DNA of 64,000 nt from Oscillospiraceae bacterium (GTDB lineage: Bacteria > Bacillota > Clostridia > Oscillospirales > Ruminococcaceae): positions 1 to 64,000 of the forward strand of contig JAFWDH010000010.1 in the NCBI GenBank assembly GCA_017513135.1, written 5' to 3'. The notes beneath the pieces were generated by a model. It was not told where the DNA came from and made no database searches. It saw only the letters and a program-made list of their open reading frames with translations. Positions 39,683 to 48,122 of the stretch are shown piece after piece (the stretch's first letter is position 1; each line of letters begins with the position of its first letter). A program made the translations under genes and the position numbers.

Positions 39683-41684
39683 GAAAAAGAGCATCGCTGC
39701 GCTGCTGACGCTTCTCATACTGACCCTGGTCTGCATGTACGGGGCAGACAGGATCCAGAGAAGCGGGGCAGGTCCTGTGGGATCCGTGGATGTCAGGGAA
39801 GGGGCGATCGATACGGAGGTCGGGAGCATAGCTTATAAACTTTATGTTCCGCAGACAGCGACCGAGGCGGAAAAAGCGCCGGCCGTATTGCTCCTTCACG
39901 GATATCAGAACGATCATGAGACCTGCAGCGCATTCGCCATAGAACTGGCGAGACGCGGAGTAGTAGTCATGTCTGCCGATGAGTACGGACACGGCAGCAC
40001 CGATATCGGACTGCTCAGACGCGGATACGTCAATCAGAAGGTCAAAGTGAATTTCGGGGAAGACAGCGAGGCGGACGGAACATTTGTAAGAAATGTCGGC
40101 GGGCCTGCCAGATACCGCCTGATGATGAACTTCTCAAATCTGTCCTTCTTCGATGACAGATATACAAAGGATGATGCCGGGAACAGCATCTCCGACAGCT
40201 CCTGCGGAGGCATCACAGCTTACAGATGGCTTGCGGCGCAGCCGTTTGTTGACAGTTCCAGGATGGGCCTCAGCGGACACTCGATGGGGACCTGGTCCTC
40301 CTGGACGGTGGCAGCGCAGTACAGCGGTACGGATATAGAACCCAAGGCAACAGTCCTGCAGTGCGGCGAACTGTTCAGAAAAAGCGCATATGACTCGGAT
40401 AAGATCCATTTCAACAACGTGCTTCTGCTTCAGGCGAAGTATGACGAGTTCAGCTATTTCCGCGACTACAGGCTCAACGTGACGGATGATCTTCTCGCCA
40501 CCGATCTTCGGAAGGAGTTCCTCGGCGCAAATGAAGCCGGCGAGTGGAACAGGACATACGGTTCCTTCTCAGACGGCTCCGCCAGAAGGATCGAACTGCT
40601 GATGACCAATCACCGCCTGACCACCCACGATTCAAAAGGTATAGCAGTGGCGCTGGACTGGTTCGAATCTGCCCTTGGAGGCGCGAAAGGCTTCACGGCA
40701 GCAGACACTTCGCAGGTATATATGGTCAAGGAGCTCCTTGTCCTTGCAGCTATGCTGTTTGCCGTCTCCGCGCTGATCCCGGCCGCAGACCTGCTGCTTT
40801 CCCTCGCGCCTTTCAGCGGGATAGTCCAGACGCTTCCCTCCGAAGAAGGGATGATAACGGGCAAAAAATGGAAGACCGGTGTGTTGGCCGGAGTACTTAT
40901 CACCGGGATAACCTACCCGTTCATGACACAGCTCGGGCACGGTCTTCTCCCTCTTCCGGAGAAGGTGTTCCGGATGACGATCGGCAACGGATTCCTTTCA
41001 TGGTACGGCCTGCTGATCATCGTATTCCTTATCATGACCGCAGTCAGGCTCAAAAAGAGAAAGGCAGCTGGAGACACCTGCCGTTTCCATGATCTCGGAA
41101 TGGCGGAATCCGGACAGCCTGACAGATTCAGCTGGAGACTTCTCGGGAAGAGCCTGGCGCTTTCTGCGTTGCTGTTCATGCTCCTTTACACGGTGACGGC
41201 TGTCTGCGAAGCGCTTTTCGGGCTGGATCTCAGGTTCATATGGCCGTTCTTCCGCGCTTTCAGTCTGACTAGGCTGCTGCAGTTCTTTGTGTATCTGCCT
41301 GTATATATACTGTTCTTCACGGTCAGTACAAGCCGTTCCATCGCACTGATGAGGACGAAGGCAACTTATGAGCCCGGGGCGGGAGGGTTTTTCTGGACCT
41401 GGCTGAGGACCGCCATGCAGATGGCCGGAGGGGTGCTTCTCATAACGCTCTTGGAGTACATTCCGTTCTTTGCTGGCATAGGGCCCGGAGCTGACGTGCT
41501 CTTCGGATCCACATTCGGCGGTCCGTTCATGTCGCTGCTCATCGTATTCGTGCCTCAGATCATAGTGTTCAGCCTGCTGTGCACATACATGTACAGAAGG
41601 ACCGGGAACGTCTTCACAGGAGCGCTTGTTTCCGCAGCCATGGCCTGCTGGATAGTGACAGGAGGAAGTTCCATACTCTACTGA
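39669..41684 (+). CDS. alpha/beta hydrolase fused to a multi-pass membrane domain
   Basis: The ATG at 39669 (GGGAGGA upstream) gives 671 aa. An N-terminal membrane segment is followed by an extracytoplasmic hydrolase: LLLHGYQNDHETC, the nucleophile in GLSGHSMGTWSSW, a catalytic Asp candidate in AKYDEFSYF and His in TTHDSKG. About eight membrane segments follow from residue 360 to the C-terminus. Similar fusions occur in Bacillota without a defined role. The substrate is unknown; a lipid or cell-envelope substrate is plausible from topology. Confidence 0.8.
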   Translation: MTKNRKKSIAALLTLLILTLVCMYGADRIQRSGAGPVGSVDVREGAIDTEVGSIAYKLYVPQTATEAEKAPAVLLLHGYQNDHETCSAFAIELARRGVVVMSADEYGHGSTDIGLLRRGYVNQKVKVNFGEDSEADGTFVRNVGGPARYRLMMNFSNLSFFDDRYTKDDAGNSISDSSCGGITAYRWLAAQPFVDSSRMGLSGHSMGTWSSWTVAAQYSGTDIEPKATVLQCGELFRKSAYDSDKIHFNNVLLLQAKYDEFSYFRDYRLNVTDDLLATDLRKEFLGANEAGEWNRTYGSFSDGSARRIELLMTNHRLTTHDSKGIAVALDWFESALGGAKGFTAADTSQVYMVKELLVLAAMLFAVSALIPAADLLLSLAPFSGIVQTLPSEEGMITGKKWKTGVLAGVLITGITYPFMTQLGHGLLPLPEKVFRMTIGNGFLSWYGLLIIVFLIMTAVRLKKRKAAGDTCRFHDLGMAESGQPDRFSWRLLGKSLALSALLFMLLYTVTAVCEALFGLDLRFIWPFFRAFSLTRLLQFFVYLPVYILFFTVSTSRSIALMRTKATYEPGAGGFFWTWLRTAMQMAGGVLLITLLEYIPFFAGIGPGADVLFGSTFGGPFMSLLIVFVPQIIVFSLLCTYMYRRTGNVFTGALVSAAMACWIVTGGSSILY

Positions 41685-41716
41685 AATGCCGCGCTCCATA
41701 AAGATCATTTACTGAA

Positions 41717-41752
41717 AAAAGGCCCTCTGTGACTAAACACAGAGGGCCTTTT
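41717..41752. terminator. bidirectional terminator
   Basis: GGCCCTCTGTG (41721-41731) and CACAGAGGGCC (41738-41748) form an 11-bp stem flanked by AAAA and TTTT, serving both convergent genes. Confidence 0.88.
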
Positions 41753-41764
41753 GATGTTTCGGGC

Positions 41765-43756
41765 TCAGTTCATAAAGAAATTTGAATCTATCAGGCTGAG
41801 TTCCTTTTCTTTCTCCGGCTTTCCCATTACGAGTATGACGTCTGCCTTTTCCGTATCCGTGCAGATCTCAGCACCCTGAGCCTGCATCAGAAGGACGAGA
41901 TACCTTGCAAGGCAGAACCTGCCTTTGCGGTGCTCCCTGCCGAGATACCAAGAGTCGTCCCATCTGCCCGGGTCTCCGTCCAGCATGAGGAACCTGTTCT
42001 GCACATCGATATAACCGTATCTGATGCTGGAACAGTTCTGCCTGAGATCATGACGGAAAAAACAGTTGGCTTCGCTGTATAGGGAGACCTCCCTTCCGTC
42101 TGTGCTGTCATTAGGGACAGCCATCATTCCCGCGAAGCAGGTCTCCACATCGCGGAACCCCGGATGACCGTAGTAAAGATGTATGTTCGCATAAACTCTG
42201 TCGACAGGGGCGGTGAGGTCGATATCGATGTATTCGGCCGCATCGCTCTGAGTGATATCGCCCGAAAAAACTATGCCGCTGTCCCGGAATTCCTGTTCCC
42301 AGCCTATATAATGGGCTTCTCCCTTAAGATCCGTAAATCCCGCATGGAGGTCTATGTCCACACGCTCTTTGTCATTCCAGTACACGAAGAACCTCAGCCT
42401 GTTCACAGCGTCCGGTATCCGCCAGGCGATGCCGGAGCGTATATATCCCCCTTCTGCAGATTTGTCGTTGGCACGGATCTCCGAGGCGGCAAGGTCGTAT
42501 TCATTCATGCGGATCATCACCTTTTTGCCTTTGAGAGGAGTTTCAAGGCCGGTCATCCGTGCTGCAAGAAGTTCCTCGAACAGCGCGTAGAGCTGTTCGC
42601 TGTCCGGACGCTCCTCTTTACTGAACTTTCCGAAAGCGGTCAGATTGGTGATCAGAGTCTGCATGCTCAGAGAATCGACGTTTTCTTTCAGCCTGGCAGA
42701 GATATCCCTGACATCATAACCCAGACGAAGCAGCCATGCCGCCATCCTGAGCATCATTCCTGGCCGCTTCGCTATGAAATCCAGGGCAGAACTGTCTTTT
42801 CCGCTCAGAAGGCTTTTAGCCGTGCTCTCCCACGAGCGGAGGCCTCCGTCCTTGAGATCATTTACGGCAGCCATATGCTCACCGCTCCTGGAGTATACGG
42901 AGTAGTCCAGATGGTCAAGCAGCACGATGCTGCGCTCTCTTCCTCTGGCTGACAGTATGAGATTTGATCTGAAGTCATTTACAGGATAGCTTTCAAGAAG
43001 TCGTACCAGAAATCTCTTCTGTGATGTGCGCAGATGATACCTGTGACGGTTCAGAAGGACTTCAACGCAGCGGAGGACGTCACCCGTGTGCTGACACAGG
43101 CTCCTAAGCAGCGAGAAGGCGGAATCCCTGTCTTCCATGGAGAAGATCATGTCATAGACTGCGTTCAGGTTCTCCTTGAAGGGCACTCTGAATCCGTCGA
43201 GCTTGTCGGAGTCAATATGGCATATGGCCGTGCTGACTATCTCCTTTTCCGGGAGAGTCATCCTTTCTCTTCTGGACAGGATGGTCCTGAGGGGAATGAG
43301 GTATTTCTCCTCTTCAGGGATAAGCTTAATGACTTTGGTTTCCAGCATCCTAGCCTGTTCAGCAGGATCCCCCGCATCTTCGCCGTCATGGGGCAGCCAG
43401 CCTTTTTTCACGTCCACTCCGAACAGGAACTCCATGCCGTATGTGGAGAAATAGTGGACGAGCTGATGAAAACGGAAGACGGCTTCCTCCATCTCCATGA
43501 CCTGATCGGGAAATCCGGGATACATGGGTGCAGCCTCCACGCGGTCGGTCATTGACCTCACCCTGCCATAGAATCCGTCTAGGGATGGACTTGCGGCAAG
43601 AGCGGCAAGGTCATCCGGAGAAAGAGAGTAGCCCAATGACATGAGGTTCTCGTTAAGCGTTACTGCCTTTGCGAGCAGATCGTCGGAGAGGACGCTGTCG
43701 CCCTTCTCATAGGAAACTATACGCAGTTCTGTAAGCAGGTTCTTGTCGTAATCCAT
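41765..43756 (-). CDS. 663-aa protein with C-terminal TerD-like domain
   Basis: A soluble protein. The first 400 residues are mostly helical and unassigned. Residues about 425-570 match the TerD/CABP pattern: KVMIRMNEYDLAASEIRA, RVDIDLHAGFTD, HYIGWEQEF, FSGDITQSDAAEYIDIDL. TerD domains bind calcium through acidic loops and belong to stress and tellurite-resistance modules. Here it occurs alone without other ter genes. The gene has its own promoter with an inverted repeat, a foldable leader and a terminator just before the start. Role unknown; a stress function is inferred from the domain. Confidence 0.7.
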   Translation of the reverse strand: MDYDKNLLTELRIVSYEKGDSVLSDDLLAKAVTLNENLMSLGYSLSPDDLAALAASPSLDGFYGRVRSMTDRVEAAPMYPGFPDQVMEMEEAVFRFHQLVHYFSTYGMEFLFGVDVKKGWLPHDGEDAGDPAEQARMLETKVIKLIPEEEKYLIPLRTILSRRERMTLPEKEIVSTAICHIDSDKLDGFRVPFKENLNAVYDMIFSMEDRDSAFSLLRSLCQHTGDVLRCVEVLLNRHRYHLRTSQKRFLVRLLESYPVNDFRSNLILSARGRERSIVLLDHLDYSVYSRSGEHMAAVNDLKDGGLRSWESTAKSLLSGKDSSALDFIAKRPGMMLRMAAWLLRLGYDVRDISARLKENVDSLSMQTLITNLTAFGKFSKEERPDSEQLYALFEELLAARMTGLETPLKGKKVMIRMNEYDLAASEIRANDKSAEGGYIRSGIAWRIPDAVNRLRFFVYWNDKERVDIDLHAGFTDLKGEAHYIGWEQEFRDSGIVFSGDITQSDAAEYIDIDLTAPVDRVYANIHLYYGHPGFRDVETCFAGMMAVPNDSTDGREVSLYSEANCFFRHDLRQNCSSIRYGYIDVQNRFLMLDGDPGRWDDSWYLGREHRKGRFCLARYLVLLMQAQGAEICTDTEKADVILVMGKPEKEKELSLIDSNFFMN

Positions 43757-43789
43757 CTTAGCCTCGGATAAGGAACAAAGAATAAAAAA

Positions 43790-43816
43790 GGGCAGTTAAT
43801 CTTGCGACAATTGCCC
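43790..43816 (-). terminator. intrinsic terminator in the leader of the TerD-like gene
   Basis: On the minus strand GGGCAATT (43816-43809) pairs with AACTGCCC (43797-43790) with one mismatch, then TTTTTTATTC, ending about 30 nt before the ATG. A terminator between promoter and start implies attenuation. Confidence 0.6.
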
Positions 43817-43827
43817 GTAACTATCAG

Positions 43828-43927
43828 AAAAAGCAAGCCATCCGGTGACCTGTAACTGCGCCAGTTTAAAGATTTCTTGATCTCCGTAAAAGTATGTCAC
43901 CATAAAGACGCAGCAACGCTTGCTTTC
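43828..43927 (-). promoter_or_regulatory. pseudoknot-capable leader RNA (riboswitch-like)
   Basis: Read on the minus strand from the predicted start of transcription, AAAGCAAGC (43926-43918) pairs with GCTTGCTTT (43838-43830). Within it CTGCG (43913-43909) pairs with CGCAG (43860-43856), and GGTGAC (43901-43896) pairs with GTCACC (43849-43844). The last two interleave, giving an H-type pseudoknot. I find no match to riboswitch consensus sequences that I know (TPP, SAM, THF, c-di-GMP, ZTP, preQ1, fluoride). Followed by the terminator at 43790-43816. Confidence 0.5.
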
Positions 43928-43933
43928 AGACAT

Positions 43934-43962
43934 ATTATATAACATTCCGGCGGGAATGTGGA
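43934..43962 (-). promoter_or_regulatory. promoter with operator-like palindrome for the TerD-like gene
   Basis: TCCACA (43962-43957), a 17-nt spacer and a perfect TATAAT (43939-43934) on the minus strand. The spacer contains ACATTCC/GGAATGT, an inverted repeat placed between the two boxes as for a repressor or MerR-type activator. Transcription should begin near 43927, exactly at the leader's first stem. Confidence 0.55.
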
Positions 43963-44030
43963 CGGTGTTTCGTCGCAGATCCCTGAAGACCGGCACGTAT
44001 CCCTGAAACTTCAGCAGGAAAGCGGATAAG

Positions 44031-44056
44031 AAAAAGACTGCCCTGAAGAGGCAGTC
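44031..44056. terminator. terminator after the SDR gene
   Basis: GACTGCC (44036-44042) and GGCAGTC (44050-44056) with a 7-nt loop; the minus strand continues TTTTT. Confidence 0.75.
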
Positions 44057-44146
44057 CTTTTGTTCTTCAAACAGAACGGCTCGGGACCTGCAGACGGTCT
44101 TGCTGGGAAGCACGAAGAACGGCATCGTACGGGATCATATGATGAC

Positions 44147-44851
44147 TCAAGGTTCATATGTCCAGCCGTTGTCCCCGTGATAGATCATCAGCCTGGTCAT
44201 TCCTCCGTCTATGCAGATGTTCTCTCCGGTGATGAAGCCCGCTTTGTCGGAGCACAGGTACATGACCATGTTGGCTATGTCCATGGAATCTCCCACGCGT
44301 CCTGCAGGCTGCTGCAGGGCATCGGGTCCTTCGTACACCCTATAGGCAGTATCTATCCATCCGGGCGATATGGAATTGACCCTTATCCTTCCGGCAAAAC
44401 TGACTGCCATGGCGTGCGTAAGGGCGGCTATGCCTCCTTTGGCTGCGGTGTAGCTCTCGGTCTCTGGCTGGCTCATCCTGTCCCTGGATGAAGAGATGTT
44501 CACTATGGATCCTCCCCTGGAGAAATAGGGGGAGAAGAGCTTGGACAGATAGAAAGGTGCCGTCACGCCCACCGAGAGCGCATACTGAAACTCTTCATAG
44601 GTGCACTCTGTTATCCCTTTCATAAGAGGAAGCGCATTGTTGACCAGATGGTCGATATGTCCGCATTCGCTGATCACTTTATCCGCAAAGGCTTCAAGAG
44701 TCTTTTTATCTGAGACATCACCGACAAAATGATCGCCGGGAGCCTTGTCGATCACATAGACCTGTTCGCCGAGTCTGCGGAACTCATCCGCTATGCATTT
44801 GCCGATGCCGTTTGCGCCTCCGGTCACGACAGCAACTTTTTTCTCTGCCAT
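44147..44851 (-). CDS. short-chain dehydrogenase/reductase
   Basis: The ATG at 44851 (AGAGG upstream) gives 234 aa starting MAEKKVAVVTGGANGIGK. It has the NAD(P)-binding TGGANGIG, NNA at LVNNALP, catalytic Ser in NISSSRD, and Tyr/Lys in SYTAAKGG, with the family end ENICIDGGM. The Asp in VIDKAP after strand 2 suggests NAD(H). Substrate unknown. It is upstream of no other minus gene before its terminator and follows the peroxiredoxin-like gene by 39 nt. Confidence 0.9.
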   Translation of the reverse strand: MAEKKVAVVTGGANGIGKCIADEFRRLGEQVYVIDKAPGDHFVGDVSDKKTLEAFADKVISECGHIDHLVNNALPLMKGITECTYEEFQYALSVGVTAPFYLSKLFSPYFSRGGSIVNISSSRDRMSQPETESYTAAKGGIAALTHAMAVSFAGRIRVNSISPGWIDTAYRVYEGPDALQQPAGRVGDSMDIANMVMYLCSDKAGFITGENICIDGGMTRLMIYHGDNGWTYEP

Positions 44852-44890
44852 GGCAGATCCTCTCTTCAAAGACGTTATATGACGGAGTTA

Positions 44891-45439
44891 TTAAAGCATG
44901 TTCAGGACTTCATTCACAGAGGGCATGTCCACTATGTTGGAGGCATAATGGGCATATTCCACTGTACCGTCTTCGCCGACTATGAACAGAGCGGGAAGCT
45001 GCTGCTCATTTCCCTCATAATCGCCGTGCGAGAAGCCGCACTCGCGCGCCTTTGCGCCTTTCTCGGTAAGGGCATCCATGCCGTCACCGACCAGCTCTTC
45101 CATGCTTCCTGCAGGCTCGATGGAAAGAAGGTCATAGATCCCGGCGTCCGGATCGCATATGATCTCGAATGGAAGGACTGTATCCGTTGACGAAAGGTCG
45201 TTCTGGACGTGCGACCTGTCGCTCTGCATGACTACGAACACCTGAGCGCCTTTAGCCTTAAACTCGTCGTAGCGTTTGGCGATGAGGTGGACGTCATATC
45301 TGCATACGGTGCAGCCTATGTATCTCAGTACCCAGAAGACTGTCTTCCCGCTGAGGACGGAAAGCGAATCGAGGCTGTCTCTGAGATGAGTATTGAAGGT
45401 GAATGAAGGAAGGCGGTCTCCCGCTGACAGTTTAGCCAT
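44891..45439 (-). CDS. AhpC/TSA-family peroxiredoxin-like protein
   Basis: A 182-aa thioredoxin-fold protein. The active region RYIGCTVCRYDVHLI has Cys residues in a CxxC arrangement, where peroxiredoxins have PxxxTxxC. The ends PALFIVGEDGTVEYAHYASN match the redoxin family. It lies upstream of the SDR gene on the same strand and could form a small operon with it. It probably reduces peroxides or acts as a thiol oxidoreductase; the missing Pro-x-x-x-Thr makes a peroxidase role less certain. Confidence 0.82.
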   Translation of the reverse strand: MAKLSAGDRLPSFTFNTHLRDSLDSLSVLSGKTVFWVLRYIGCTVCRYDVHLIAKRYDEFKAKGAQVFVVMQSDRSHVQNDLSSTDTVLPFEIICDPDAGIYDLLSIEPAGSMEELVGDGMDALTEKGAKARECGFSHGDYEGNEQQLPALFIVGEDGTVEYAHYASNIVDMPSVNEVLNML

Positions 45440-45559
45440 GATATTGCTCCCTTGCTGCTGACTGTTCCTTCCCTGAGAATGAATCAGGGAAGATCGATCT
45501 TTTGACTGATATCTGTATAATACTTTATCATGCTACCTGATCAAATCCAATAAACATCG

Positions 45560-45982
45560 TCAGGTGAGATCCTTCTTCATCCAGATGTGCAGGACATGCT
45601 CATCGTAATCCGGTTCTCCGAATTCGGTGTATCCGAGTTTTTCATAGAATCCTGCCGCAGTGACCTGGGCATGGAGTCTGAGTGAGACTGCGCCTTCCTC
45701 TCTTACGTTGTTCTCCGCAAATGAAATAATCTCTCTGCCTATTCCTTTTCCTCTCCAGGGCTTTCTGACAGAAAGGCGGCCGAAGACCCGTTCCCCGGGA
45801 TCTGAGCCGGGAAACGTGCGGCAGACGCCGACAGGAGTCCCGTCATCGTCAAAAGCTACATAGTGAACAGCTGTCTCATCCGTATCATCGAACTCGTCTT
45901 TGAACCTCTGCTCGGTCATAAACACCTCTGTGCGTATGAGCACTGCTTCTGCGGGAAGCGAATCGTACTTGCTGATCCTCAT
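45560..45982 (-). CDS. GNAT-family N-acetyltransferase
   Basis: The ATG at 45982 (GGAG five nt upstream) gives a 140-aa protein beginning MRISKYDSLPAEAVLIRTEV. The acetyl-CoA loop is RKPWRGKGIGREII, with family strands VGVCRTFPG and FYEKLGYTEFGEPDYDEHV. The latter resembles ElaA-type GNAT proteins. Substrate unknown. Confidence 0.88.
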   Translation of the reverse strand: MRISKYDSLPAEAVLIRTEVFMTEQRFKDEFDDTDETAVHYVAFDDDGTPVGVCRTFPGSDPGERVFGRLSVRKPWRGKGIGREIISFAENNVREEGAVSLRLHAQVTAAGFYEKLGYTEFGEPDYDEHVLHIWMKKDLT

Positions 45983-46161
45983 GTTTTCTCCATCATAAAA
46001 ACACGTGTGTTTCTGCATTCTTTACCGCTGTAAATGACATTATATACTATATGTTCCGGTAAGGCAGGAGCCCCCGGAATTTGTTCAGAGAGGTTAACAT
46101 TTTCGTAAATCATGGTATCATTAAGACTGGATACCAAAGAAAAAGAAAGGAAGAAGAAACT

Positions 46162-47043
46162 ATGATTTATGCCAAGCTGAACAACGGCGTCGAGATCCCC
46201 ATGCTGGGACTTGGCGTTTTCAGAACTCCTGACGGAGAAGAGACCATCAATTCCGTCAAGTGGGCGCTGGAAGCCGGATACAGGCACATTGACACAGCCA
46301 AGATGTATGAGAATGAAGCATCCGTTGCTGCGGGAATAAAAGCCGCAGGACTCAACAGGGAAGACGTATTCGTCACGTCAAAGATCCTTCCCGCTGATAT
46401 CATTGCGGGCAAGACCGCAGAGGGATTCGACCAGACCCTTGAAAAACTGGGGTCCGATTATGTCGATATGATGCTCCTCCACTTCCCGATGACCGATGAG
46501 ATGAACATCGCCGCGTGGAAGACCATGGAAGAGTACTACAAGGCCGGCAAGGCCAGGGTCATCGGCGTTTCCAACTACAGCAACCGTCAGCTCCAGGTGA
46601 TCCTTGACATGTGCGAGATAGCGCCGGCAGTCAACCAGTTCCATATCGATCCGCTCAATAATGATCAGGAACGCCTTGACTTCTGCATGAGCAAGGGCAT
46701 CTATACGGAAGCTGCCAGCCCGTTCGGCGGAACCGGAAGGACCGACCGCATCCTCGGAAACCCGAAGATCGTCGAACTGGCCGAGAAACTCGGCAAGACC
46801 CCCGCTCAGGTAGTCATCAGATGGAACCTTCAGAGAGGTACCATCATGATCCCGAAGTCCACGCACAAGGAGAGGATCGTATCCAACTTCGACGTGTTCG
46901 ATTTCGAGCTGAACGAGGAGAGCATGGCTGTCATGGAATCTCTCAATGATCCTGAGAACAACCAGCCCTTCATGGATCCGGAGAAGGCATACGACATGTG
47001 GTCCGGCAGGATCCCGCGTCCGTTTCCCCCGAGACATGAATAA
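46162..47043 (+). CDS. aldo/keto reductase
   Basis: The ATG at 46162 gives 293 aa. The catalytic tetrad is visible: Asp and Tyr in DTAKMYENEASV, Lys in FVTSKI and His in MLLHFPM. The NADPH-binding end is MIPKSTHKERIVSNF. It reduces small aldehydes or ketones; close relatives act on 2,5-diketo-gluconate or methylglyoxal. It has a single-gene transcript ended by the terminator at 47066. Confidence 0.93.
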   Translation: MIYAKLNNGVEIPMLGLGVFRTPDGEETINSVKWALEAGYRHIDTAKMYENEASVAAGIKAAGLNREDVFVTSKILPADIIAGKTAEGFDQTLEKLGSDYVDMMLLHFPMTDEMNIAAWKTMEEYYKAGKARVIGVSNYSNRQLQVILDMCEIAPAVNQFHIDPLNNDQERLDFCMSKGIYTEAASPFGGTGRTDRILGNPKIVELAEKLGKTPAQVVIRWNLQRGTIMIPKSTHKERIVSNFDVFDFELNEESMAVMESLNDPENNQPFMDPEKAYDMWSGRIPRPFPPRHE

Positions 47044-47065
47044 GCGGACAGAGTAACGTCGCGTA

Positions 47066-47095
47066 CGGAGGGAGAGGATCTCCCTCCGTTTTTTA
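47066..47095 (+). terminator. terminator after the aldo/keto reductase
   Basis: CGGAGGGAGA (47066-47075) and TCTCCCTCCG (47079-47088) form a perfect 10-bp stem followed by TTTTTTAT. Confidence 0.88.
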
Positions 47096-47107
47096 TCAGG
47101 AGATGAA

Positions 47108-47920
47108 ATGATGAGATACGGATTTATAGGACTCGGAAATATGGGCGGAGCCATCCTCAGAGGAATGATCGCCTGCGGAAGGTTCCCGGCTGAGTCTGTA
47201 ACCGGCTTTGACGCTGATGCACGGAAGGTCCGGGCTTTTGCAGAGGAAGCCGGAATAAAGGAAGCGAAGGACTGCGCTGAGACCGCGGAGGACAGCGACG
47301 TGATAATTCTGGCGGTCAAGCCTCAGCAGCTCCCCGGGGTTCTTGCGGAGATAGCGGGAGTTAACAGGCTGACGGAAAAACTGTTCATATCGATAGCCGC
47401 AGGATTTCCGATCGAGCGCATAGTGTCACTCCTCGGGCAGCCGTCCGTTTCTGTTATCAGAGCGATGCCCAATCTCAATGCGGCAGTGCGTGAGGCGATC
47501 ACTGCGCTTTGTCAGGACAGCCCAGCGTCGGAAGAGCAGTTTGAGACGGCAAGGGCGGTGTTTGAATCGGTCGGAGATGTGGTGATGCTTCCGGAAAGAC
47601 AGCTTGGAGTCTTTTCGGCTGTTGCGGGGGCATCCCCGGCTTTCACGTTCATGTATGCGGATGCCCTGGCGATGGCCGGTGTTCAAGCGGGACTCCCCAG
47701 GGACCTGTCTGTAAGGATCGCTCTTCAGGCAGTAAAGGGAAGCGCCGTCAATGCTGTCGGGTCGTCTGAGCATCTTGACTCCCTCAGGGACCGAGTGTGC
47801 TCACCCGGGGGAACGACCATAGAAGGAGTGGCCGTGCTTGAAGAAAACGGATTCAAGGGCATCGTGATGGATGCCATCCGGGCTGTCATAGATAAGGATG
47901 ACATGCTTTCGGGCAGGTAA
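47108..47920 (+). CDS. proC: pyrroline-5-carboxylate reductase
   Basis: A 270-aa ProC making proline from P5C with NAD(P)H. It has the Rossmann start YGFIGLGNMGGAIL, VILAVKPQQ, RAMPNLNAAV and the C-terminal signature RDRVCSPGGTTIEG. GGAG precedes the ATG; the following ATG at 47111 is equally possible. It ends in a strong terminator, so it is likely monocistronic. Confidence 0.96.
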   Translation: MMRYGFIGLGNMGGAILRGMIACGRFPAESVTGFDADARKVRAFAEEAGIKEAKDCAETAEDSDVIILAVKPQQLPGVLAEIAGVNRLTEKLFISIAAGFPIERIVSLLGQPSVSVIRAMPNLNAAVREAITALCQDSPASEEQFETARAVFESVGDVVMLPERQLGVFSAVAGASPAFTFMYADALAMAGVQAGLPRDLSVRIALQAVKGSAVNAVGSSEHLDSLRDRVCSPGGTTIEGVAVLEENGFKGIVMDAIRAVIDKDDMLSGR

Positions 47921-47946
47921 ACGCTGCAGGATATGATCTTGCCGTT

Positions 47947-47997
47947 AAGGACCGGTGTTCAGTACACCGGTCCTTCCGTCGAAAAAGACGTTTTTTC
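47947..47997 (+). terminator. double-hairpin terminator after proC
   Basis: AAGGACCGGTGT (47947-47958) pairs with ACACCGGTCCTT (47964-47975). A second small stem CGTC/GACG is followed by TTTTTT (47991-47996). Confidence 0.75.
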
Positions 47998-48069
47998 TGA
48001 CTGGATACACAAGAAATTCAGGTGCAAAAGGCTTTATCCCGTTAAATCGCTGAAATCACGCCTGAATTA

Positions 48070-48097
48070 TTGACTTTTTGAACAGAAAGCATAATAA
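48070..48097 (+). promoter_or_regulatory. promoter of the opp operon
   Basis: TTGACT (48070-48075), a 16-nt spacer and TAATAA (48092-48097), followed closely by the GGAGG of the binding-protein gene. Confidence 0.55.
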
Positions 48098-48122
48098 TCA
48101 CTCATTATAGGAGGAAGTGAAA

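Noticed and set aside
43796-44125. Minus-strand open frame, including a 45-aa version starting at 43933
   Set aside because: Its internal ATG overlaps the -10 box, so it precedes the predicted transcript start; the sequence is better explained as a structured leader.
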